Assembly (NCBI RefSeq): GCF_014193585.1
Contig: NZ_BLXY01000002.1
Location: 620,001 to 684,000 of the forward strand
DNA from: Geomonas paludis
Lineage (GTDB): Bacteria; Desulfobacterota; Desulfuromonadia; Geobacterales; Geobacteraceae
Reading direction: 5' to 3'
DNA length: 64,000 bases
Shown: positions 58,200 through 64,000 of the stretch, piece after piece
Numbering within the stretch: the stretch's first letter is position 1
How the letters are laid out: the number at the start of each line of letters is the position of its first letter
Made by a program: the position numbers and the translations under genes
The notes under the pieces: generated by a model
Seen by the model: only the letters and a program-made list of their open reading frames with translations
Told to the model about the DNA's origin: nothing
Databases searched by the model: none

Positions 58200-58754
58200 G
58201 TGAACGATACGCTCAATTCCGCAGACAAAAAACTTCTTCTGGATCTGGCCCGGGAGGCGATCACCGCCACGGTCCAGACCGGCAAATTGAACATGCAGCA
58301 GGTAACCGACGCCAAGCTCTCCGTACCGCAGGGGTGCTTCGTCACCATCAAGAAACAGGGGGCGCTCAGGGGCTGCATCGGCAACTTCAGCTCGGACAAG
58401 CCGCTCTACCAGTTGGTGCAGGAAATGGCCGCCTCCGCCGCGACCAGGGACCCGCGCTTCTACCCGATGAAGGAGGCCGACCTGGCCGAGTTTGAACTGG
58501 AGATATCCGTGCTGTCGCCCCTGAGCAAGATTTCCTCCCCCGAAGAGGTGGAGGTGGGCAAACACGGCCTGTACCTGGAGAAGAACTTCTCCCGCGGCGT
58601 CCTGCTGCCGCAGGTGGCCGTGGAGCACCACTGGGACCGGGAGACCTTTCTGAACCAGACCGCACTCAAAGCGGGCCTCAAGAAGGACGACTGGAAGGAA
58701 GGGGCGGACCTCTACGTCTTCAGCGCCGACGTGTTCGGCGAAAACAATCCTTAA
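58200..58754 (+). CDS. AMMECR1-domain protein (AmmeMemoRadiSam A type)
   Basis: A 184-residue protein matching the AMMECR1 fold: FVTIKKQGALRGCIGNFSSD, YQLVQEMAASAATRDPRFYP, EADLAEFELEISVLSPLSKI and LLPQVAVEHHWDRETFLNQT. In the AmmeMemoRadiSam system this domain acts with a MEMO protein and a radical-SAM enzyme; neither is in this window. Start GTG 58200 follows GGGGG. The in-frame upstream region is a long non-coding extension and is rejected. Function is unknown. Confidence 0.85.
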   Translation: MNDTLNSADKKLLLDLAREAITATVQTGKLNMQQVTDAKLSVPQGCFVTIKKQGALRGCIGNFSSDKPLYQLVQEMAASAATRDPRFYPMKEADLAEFELEISVLSPLSKISSPEEVEVGKHGLYLEKNFSRGVLLPQVAVEHHWDRETFLNQTALKAGLKKDDWKEGADLYVFSADVFGENNP

Positions 58755-58901
58755 CAGGGATGAAGGGGATGAAAGGGATAGAGGCGTAAAACCGCTTTGT
58801 AACGCAAAGCCGCAAGACGCAGAGAAGAAGATTCGCTCCTACCTGGAGCTTTGGGGCTGATCTGGTTGTTTATCCCCTGTATCCGCTTTTATCCCTGTTA
58901 A
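58751..58901. repeat. Inverted-repeat element with CAGGGAT arms
   Basis: TTAACAGGGATGAAGGGGAT... (58751-58780) faces TATCCCCTGTATCCGC...ATCCCTGTTAA (58871-58901) across about 90 bp containing GTAACGCAAAGCCGCAAGAC, a segment reminiscent of the MITE-like interiors. The left arm contains the stop codon of the AMMECR1 gene. Confidence 0.75.
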
Positions 58902-58913
58902 ACGGTTTTGTAT

Positions 58914-58943
58914 AAAAAAAGGGGGCACCGAGGTGCCCCCTTT
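58914..58943 (-). terminator. Rho-independent terminator after gltA
   Basis: GGGGGCACC, short loop, GGTGCCCCC followed by a T-run on the minus strand, 29 bp past the gltA stop. Confidence 0.9.
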
Positions 58944-58971
58944 CTGTTGTGCAGTTTCCGGCAGAGCCGAA

Positions 58972-60297
58972 TTACATCTTCCTGCCGCCCTCGGCAGCCC
59001 ACTTCTCGAGCATGTCGGTGGTGACGGACTTCGGACGCTCGATCGCGTAGCCGAGACCACGGTCCCAAGTGATGTTGGCCATGCAGCCCAGGGCGCGACC
59101 CACACCGAAGAGAACGGTGTAGAAGTCCCACTCCTTGAGGCCGTAGTACCACTGGATGACGCCGGACTGTGCGTCGACGTTCGGCCAGGGGTTCTTGGTC
59201 TTGCCGTGCTCGGTGAGGACGCCCGGGGCGGTCTCGAAGATCATGGCGACCAGCTTGAACAGCGGATCGTCCTTGAGGCCCGGGGTCTTGAGGCAGAACT
59301 CGCGCTGTGCGGTGTAGCGCGGGTCGGTCTTCCTGAGAACGGCGTGGCCGTAGCCCGGAACAACCTGGCCGGCGTTGAGGGTATCCCAGAGAGCCTTGGT
59401 GACGTTCTCTTTGGTCGGCTCGGCGCCGTTGAGCTTCTTCTGGAACTCCATGATCCAGCCCAGAACCTCCTGGTTGGCAAGGCCGTGCAGCGGGCCGGCC
59501 AGACCGTTGAGGCCTGCGGAGTATGCGTAGTACGGGTCGGAGAGGGCCGAGTGCACCAGGTGGGTGGTGTGGGCCGAAACGTTGCCGGACTCGTGGTCGG
59601 AGTGAAGGATGAAGTACATCCTTGCCACGTCCTTGTACTGCTCGCTCTGGCCGATCATGTGGGCGAAGTTGGCGCCCAGGTCGAGCTTGGGATCGATGCC
59701 GATCTGCTTGTCACCGCGGTACTTCAGGTTGTAGATGAATGCGGCGAGCACCGGGATACGGGCGACGATGTCGCTGGCATCCTCGTACACGTACTCCCAG
59801 GCGTCCATCTTGTTGAACTTGCCGCCGCTGTAGAAAGCAGCGAACTTGGAGTCTTTCTGCATCGCCATGATGCCGACGGAGAGCATTACCATCGGGTGGC
59901 TCTCTTTCGGGAGCGCGCGTACTGCGGTGTAGACGTACTCGGGCACAACCTGGCGGGTCTTGAACTCGGCCTCAACAGCGGCGACCTGGTCCAGGGTCGG
60001 GACTTCGCCGGTCAGCAGGAAGTACCAGAAGGACTCGACGGTCGGATACTCGGAACCGGCAGCTTTCGGCAGAGCCTCGAAGGTCTCAGGAATGGTCTTG
60101 CCGCGGAAACGGATGCCTTCCTGCGGGTCGAGATAGGAGATGTCGGTGACGAGCGACCTGATGTCGCGGGCGCCGCCGATGCACTGGCCGATGTCGACCT
60201 TGTCGATTACCACAGAGCCGAACTCTTTGGTCAGACGGGTGATGCGGGGACGGTGGGCCTGGATTTTCTCAAACAACTTCTCTTTTAATTGCGTCAT
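58972..60297 (-). CDS. gltA: Citrate synthase (eukaryote-like type)
   Basis: A 441-residue citrate synthase condensing acetyl-CoA and oxaloacetate at the entry to the TCA cycle. The sequence (EGIRFRGKTIPETFEALPKA, GPLHGLANQEVLGW, PGYGHAVLRKTDPRY, VDAQSGVIQWYYGLKEW) resembles mitochondrial rather than typical bacterial type II enzymes, as is known for Geobacteraceae. AAGGAGAT precedes the ATG. Its long upstream region carries a candidate promoter and three GTATAC sites, pointing to regulated expression. Confidence 0.95.
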   Translation of the reverse strand: MTQLKEKLFEKIQAHRPRITRLTKEFGSVVIDKVDIGQCIGGARDIRSLVTDISYLDPQEGIRFRGKTIPETFEALPKAAGSEYPTVESFWYFLLTGEVPTLDQVAAVEAEFKTRQVVPEYVYTAVRALPKESHPMVMLSVGIMAMQKDSKFAAFYSGGKFNKMDAWEYVYEDASDIVARIPVLAAFIYNLKYRGDKQIGIDPKLDLGANFAHMIGQSEQYKDVARMYFILHSDHESGNVSAHTTHLVHSALSDPYYAYSAGLNGLAGPLHGLANQEVLGWIMEFQKKLNGAEPTKENVTKALWDTLNAGQVVPGYGHAVLRKTDPRYTAQREFCLKTPGLKDDPLFKLVAMIFETAPGVLTEHGKTKNPWPNVDAQSGVIQWYYGLKEWDFYTVLFGVGRALGCMANITWDRGLGYAIERPKSVTTDMLEKWAAEGGRKM

Positions 60298-60412
60298 GTG
60301 CCAGATCTCCTTTTCTGTTGGGGTTGAGGTACATACGTCGAATTACCTGAATCGAATCGCCCGCTGACACCGTGCCGGTCGATGATGACACTCGGCCGGT
60401 TGCGTGAGGTAG

Positions 60413-60446
60413 GTATACTGTATACAAAGATTTTTCAAATGTATAC
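60413..60446 (-). promoter_or_regulatory. Three GTATAC sites upstream of gltA
   Basis: GTATAC hexamers start at 60413, 60420 and 60441, 7 and 21 bp apart, so on one face of the helix at multiples of seven. The last overlaps the predicted -10 box. The self-complementary sites suggest a repressor binding region; HgtR is a known gltA repressor in G. sulfurreducens, but I cannot show that it binds here. Confidence 0.5.
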
Positions 60447-60468
60447 CATTGCGCAGATCCAATTTCAA
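60440..60468 (-). promoter_or_regulatory. Candidate sigma-70 promoter for gltA
   Basis: On the minus strand TTGAAA (60463-60468), 17-base spacer and TATACA (60440-60445), about 143 bp upstream of the ATG. One GTATAC site overlaps the -10 box. Confidence 0.5.
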
Positions 60469-60514
60469 CACAAAAAAATTGTGTTCTAGTATTTTGCATA
60501 CATTTTAATTCACG

Positions 60515-61705
60515 CTATAGCAGTACCAGTTCCTGACTTGAGAAGGTGAGACGCTTAAGTCCTTGTTCGGAGAGATAAAAAGAATTTTCGATGCCGACCG
60601 CCCCCTCCCCGGGAAACACGAGTTTCGGCTCGAAGGCGAAGGCCATACCTACCTGCAAGGTCTCATCGGAGAAGCCTTTGGCTATGAAAGGATATTCGTC
60701 TATTTCGATGCCCAGACCGTGGCCGATGAAAGAGATTTGACTGCCGGGAATCCCCATGAAGTGCTCTGCGTACCCCATGCGCCGGGCCAGGTCCAGGCAG
60801 GCATCGTAGATCCCTCCCCAACTGGCGCCCTCCACGGCCCGCTCCACCATCAGTTCCTCGATGCGCAGCATGTCCTGGTAGCCGCGCCGCATGCGCTCCG
60901 AGACCGACCCGATGGCGAAGACCCTGGTCTGGTCGGCCAGATAACCGTCATAGCAGCTGGCGAGGTCGACGATGACCGGCTCGTCGCGCCGGATCCTGTT
61001 GTAGCTGGCGCCGTGCCCGAAGGCCGGGGTGAGCCCCATCCCCCCCAGGGCGGTGTTGGTGCAGGCGGGAGCGGCGCCGTCAGCGCCGGAAAGGACCTGG
61101 ACCCCGGAGAGCTCGCCGTTGAAGGCGCGCATGCGGACGTACCCCTGGTGCCCCTCCTGGCGGGAGATGTGCTCCAGCTCGGCGGCGAGATCGACCTCGC
61201 TCATCCCCTCGCGGATCACCTCGCAGGCGCGCCGGTACACCTTGTCGGCCTGGGTGCCGGCATCCTGGAGGATGTGGATCTCGTAGTGGCTCTTGATCAT
61301 GCGCACCCGCCTTATGGCGGGAGAGGCGTCCAGCGCCTGCACGTTGGGAAACAGGGACAGATACTTCTGGTAGAGGTTGACCGGCAGGACGTCCAGTTCG
61401 AGCCCCAGACGTTGCGGCAGCGGATGGCCGTGCTCGGCGATGAGCCCGGCCAACTGGTTCAGTGAGGGGAGCGGGACCACGTGGGCCAGGCCGCTTTCCA
61501 TGCGCGCCCGCATGAAGTCCCTGCGCACCAGGTACAGCGGAGCCCCGGAAACGGGGATGTAGAGCACACCGGTCTGCACGGTCCCGGTGAAATAGAAAAG
61601 ATCGGCGTTCTGCACCATGAGGACCGCGTCCATGCCCGCGGCCGCCATCTCGACTTGCAGTTTCCTGTAGCGGTATTCCAGTTCGTTCTTCGGCGTAAGC
61701 CGCAT
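60515..61705 (-). CDS. M24-family aminopeptidase (Xaa-Pro dipeptidase-like)
   Basis: A 396-residue metallopeptidase with a creatinase N-domain (MAAAGMDAVLMVQNADLFYF) and a pita-bread C-domain. Metal ligands are visible as Asp in VIVDLASCYDGYLADQTR (two Asp), His in ISFIGHGLGIEIDEYP, and Glu in AFEPKLVFPGEGAVGIEN. It hydrolyses Xaa-Pro or similar N-terminal bonds. ATG 61705 follows GGGGAGGGGAT. It is divergent from no close gene and ends next to gltA on the same strand. Substrate specificity is not known. Confidence 0.88.
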   Translation of the reverse strand: MRLTPKNELEYRYRKLQVEMAAAGMDAVLMVQNADLFYFTGTVQTGVLYIPVSGAPLYLVRRDFMRARMESGLAHVVPLPSLNQLAGLIAEHGHPLPQRLGLELDVLPVNLYQKYLSLFPNVQALDASPAIRRVRMIKSHYEIHILQDAGTQADKVYRRACEVIREGMSEVDLAAELEHISRQEGHQGYVRMRAFNGELSGVQVLSGADGAAPACTNTALGGMGLTPAFGHGASYNRIRRDEPVIVDLASCYDGYLADQTRVFAIGSVSERMRRGYQDMLRIEELMVERAVEGASWGGIYDACLDLARRMGYAEHFMGIPGSQISFIGHGLGIEIDEYPFIAKGFSDETLQVGMAFAFEPKLVFPGEGAVGIENSFYLSEQGLKRLTFSSQELVLL

Positions 61706-61831
61706 ATCCCCTCCCCTCTCCCCACGAGCAAAGCTCATGAGGAGGAGAAGGAAAGATAACTCACAATCGGTACCGCGTCAACCCCGCACGCCAGTGAGAT
61801 CAAGGGGTTATTAGAGAAGCTGTGCTAACGA

Positions 61832-63481
61832 TCAGACATTTTCTTCCAGCTGCAGTTCGCGAATCGCCATCTCGCGCAGCTTGAACTTCTGGATCTTGCC
61901 GCTGGCGGTCATCGGGTAGGAGTCGACGAAGCGGACGTACTTGGGGATCTTGTAGTTCGCGATCCTGCCGCGGCAGAACTCCTTGACCTCCTCCTCGGTC
62001 ATCTCGCTCCCCTGCTTCAGGACCACGGCTGCCATCACCTGCTCGCCGTACTTGCGGTCGGGGACGCCGTAAACCTGGATGTCGGAGATCTTCGGGTGGG
62101 TGTAGAGGAACTCCTCGATCTCGCGGGGGTAGATGTTCTCGCCGCCGCGGATGATCATGTTCTTGATCCTGCCGGTGATCTTGCAGTAGCCGTTCTCGTC
62201 CATCACCGCCAGGTCACCGGTGTGCAGCCAGCCGTCGGCGTCGATGGCCTTGGCGGTCTCCTCCGGCATCTTGTAGTACCCCTTCATGACCAGGTAGCCG
62301 CGGGTGCAGAGTTCCCCCTGCTTGCCGGGGGGGAGCTCGGCGCCGGTCTCGATGTCGACGATCTTCAACTCGACGTTGGGGAGCACGCGTCCCACCGTGG
62401 CGACCTTGAGTTCGATGGGGTCGTCGGTGCGGGTCTGGGTGATCACCGGGGAGGACTCGGTCTGGCCGTAGGCGATGGTGATTTCGCTGGCGTGCATGTC
62501 GCGGATCACGCGCCGCATCACCTCGATGGGGCAGTTGGAGCCGGCCATGATACCGGTCCTAAGCGACGTGAGATCGAACTCGGCGAAGCGGGGGTGCTCC
62601 AGTTCCGCGATGAACATGGTGGGCACGCCGTGCACGGCGGTGCAGCGTTCCTGCTCGATGGCCTGCAGCACCTTGAGCGGGTCGAAGATTTCCACCGGGA
62701 CCATGGTGGTGCCGTGGGTGACACAGGCCATGACGCCCAGGACGCAGCCGAAGCAGTGGAAGAACGGGACCGGAATGCAGAGGCGGTCCTTCTCGGTGAA
62801 GCACATGCACTCGCCGATGTTGAAGCCGTTGTTGACCACGTTGTGGTGGGTCAGCATGACCCCTTTCGGGAACCCGGTGGTGCCGGAGGTGTACTGCATG
62901 TTGATCACGTCGTGGATGGAGAGGGTGCGCTCGACCGCCTCCAGTTCGGCGTCGGGAACCTGCGCGCCGAGTTCGACGATGTGTTCGAAGTTGATCATCC
63001 CGTCCGGGGCGCCTTCGCCGAGGAAGACCACGTGCTTCAGACAGGGGAGTGCCGCGCTGGTGAGCTCTCCCGGTTTGCTGCCGGCAAGCTCGGGTACCAC
63101 GCTCGACAGGGTCTCTATATAATTGGTGTCCTTGAACCCCTGCACCAGGAACAGCACGCTGGAGTCGGACTGCTTCAGAAGGTACTCCAGCTCGGCCGAC
63201 TTGTAGCTGGTGTTGACGGTGACCAGCACCGCGCCGATTTTGGCGGTGGCAAACTGCAGCGTCACCCACTCCGGCACGTTGTAGGCCCAGATGGCGAGGT
63301 GATCGCCCTTCTTCACCCCCATGCGCAGCAGCCCCTTGGCCACCAGGCGGCACCTCTCGTTGAACTCGCGATAGCTATAGCGCAGACCGCGCTCCACGTA
63401 GACCAGCGCCTCGTTGTCCGGGTATTTTCCGGCGATGTCATCCAAAAGCGCCCCGACCGTCAAATTGATCTCTTTCGACAT
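61832..63481 (-). CDS. Fatty-acid/acyl-CoA synthetase (AMP-binding)
   Basis: A 549-residue ANL-superfamily ligase. The adenylation motifs are [51 protein letters not shown] and [20 protein letters not shown]; the C-terminal catalytic Lys motif is [13 protein letters not shown]. It activates a medium- or long-chain fatty acid (or another carboxylic acid) to the CoA thioester. GGGGGGATC precedes the ATG at 63481, with a candidate promoter about 76-104 bp upstream. Chain-length preference is unknown. Confidence 0.9.
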   Translation of the reverse strand: MSKEINLTVGALLDDIAGKYPDNEALVYVERGLRYSYREFNERCRLVAKGLLRMGVKKGDHLAIWAYNVPEWVTLQFATAKIGAVLVTVNTSYKSAELEYLLKQSDSSVLFLVQGFKDTNYIETLSSVVPELAGSKPGELTSAALPCLKHVVFLGEGAPDGMINFEHIVELGAQVPDAELEAVERTLSIHDVINMQYTSGTTGFPKGVMLTHHNVVNNGFNIGECMCFTEKDRLCIPVPFFHCFGCVLGVMACVTHGTTMVPVEIFDPLKVLQAIEQERCTAVHGVPTMFIAELEHPRFAEFDLTSLRTGIMAGSNCPIEVMRRVIRDMHASEITIAYGQTESSPVITQTRTDDPIELKVATVGRVLPNVELKIVDIETGAELPPGKQGELCTRGYLVMKGYYKMPEETAKAIDADGWLHTGDLAVMDENGYCKITGRIKNMIIRGGENIYPREIEEFLYTHPKISDIQVYGVPDRKYGEQVMAAVVLKQGSEMTEEEVKEFCRGRIANYKIPKYVRFVDSYPMTASGKIQKFKLREMAIRELQLEENV

Positions 63482-63556
63482 GATCCCCCCTGCTGTTTCT
63501 TCACATCAAACAGTCGTTCGCGTAAAAACAACTTATTGGAAATAAAAGGTTTTACC

Positions 63557-63585
63557 AATTAACACAGGCTCCCGCGGCATGTCAA
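63557..63585 (-). promoter_or_regulatory. Candidate promoter for the acyl-CoA ligase
   Basis: On the minus strand TTGACA (63580-63585), 17-base spacer and TTAATT (63557-63562), about 76 bp before the ATG. The -35 is perfect and the -10 weak. Confidence 0.45.
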
Positions 63586-63903
63586 GAATTAAGGGGGGCC
63601 GATCATTTGTTCGATGGGTGACAACAAGAGTGCGCCGCACAGCCAGCAGAAAAAGCTTGACACATCTTTTCCCCGCAAGACCGGATGCTTAGCCTAAATA
63701 CCTGAAATCATTGACCGTGCAACTGAAACCTTGTTACGGTGACGGTGCCTATTCTGTAGGCAATCTGCAGAGGCGACCAATTTAAAAAGAGTTTTCTCTG
63801 TCTTCAACGCCTTTTCCACAGCGCTTTCCACAAACGATGTGGACCAGAGGGAAAAAGGGCAAATTCTGATGTGATACTAAGTACTTGCACTTCCGTTGGG
63901 TGG

Positions 63904-64000
63904 AAAAGCAGTTACGCAAAGTTACGCGAAGTAGCGCAAAGGTCGCGAAAGAGAGGCTTTTGGTTTCACACCAAAGTCTTCTTCCCGTGCTTCGCGGATA
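63904..64000. repeat. MITE-like element, third copy (cut by window end)
   Basis: The left terminal repeat AAAAGCAGTTACGCAAAG (63904-63921) is exact, followed by GTTACGCGAAGTAGCGCAAA and an interior ending CTTCGCGGATA like the second copy; the right arm lies beyond the window. Confidence 0.85.

Larger units (their letters stand above)
63482..64000. other. Geneless window end
   Basis: 519 bp without a supported gene: the promoter region of the acyl-CoA ligase (63482-63600), a central stretch where I see nothing definite, and the left part of a third MITE-like element from 63904 (AAAAGCAGTTACGCAAAG) that is cut by the window edge. Confidence 0.7.

Overview
The window looks like chromosomal DNA of a Geobacteraceae-type deltaproteobacterium (Desulfuromonadota; Geobacter, Geomonas or Citrifermentans relatives). 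This is inferred from the high GC content, a eukaryote-like citrate synthase with a complex promoter, abundant two-component and c-di-GMP signalling genes, tungstate uptake, and the heavy load of short intergenic repeats. About 60 protein-coding genes are supported. I saw no tRNA or rRNA gene, CRISPR array, transposase or prophage.

Layout. 0.3-4.3 kb: a methionine ABC transporter operon (metN-metI-metQ, minus strand) and a stand-alone pstS. 4.6-7.2 kb: a REC-GAF-GGDEF-EAL protein. 7.4-15.8 kb: a GapN-like aldehyde dehydrogenase, a Dps-like thioferritin, a DUF2442/DUF4160 pair, a GlxA-type regulator, small hypotheticals, a hybrid histidine kinase and MntP. 15.8-19.9 kb: a ModE-type regulator and the tupABC tungstate transporter, with a candidate ModE operator. 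20.0-31.0 kb: a nine-gene minus-strand cluster for glycan or glycoconjugate synthesis: epimerase, glycosidase-epimerase fusion, zinc dehydrogenase, Gfo/Idh/MocA oxidoreductase, GT4, three CgeB-like glycosyltransferases and a methyltransferase. 31.4-41.3 kb: trehalose/glycogen enzymes (treZ, debranching enzyme), an NhaP antiporter and a complete Mbh-ordered Mrp antiporter module. 41.4-44.3 kb: small stress or secreted proteins, a degenerate uracil-DNA-glycosylase-like protein and an exported Zn-phospholipase-like protein. 44.5-49.3 kb: coaBC, an MBL hydrolase, a YhaM-like nuclease and an FAD-dependent oxidoreductase. 49.3-51.9 kb: a response regulator/kinase/Usp cluster. 52.1-57.7 kb: housekeeping genes (TPR protein, rodZ, PfkB kinase, MTA phosphorylase, rlmN, ndk, lipoprotein). 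58.2-63.5 kb: an AMMECR1 protein, gltA, an M24 peptidase and an acyl-CoA ligase.

The non-coding sequence is dominated by at least six repeat families. They include REP-like hairpins with paired T.T mismatches, arranged as precise tandem arrays (3 x 42 bp inside the tup operon, 4 x 76 bp inside the Mrp operon), a 121-125 bp MITE-like element with 18-bp terminal inverted repeats, and a pair of REPs that separates metI from metQ and is flanked by a duplicated metI 3' end.

The most unusual items are the glycan cluster with its glycosidase-SDR fusion, a secreted protein with eight cysteines in an exact 17/13 alternation, the hydrogenase-free Mbh-type Mrp module, and the metI remnant. All functional assignments come from reading the sequence; no database search was run.
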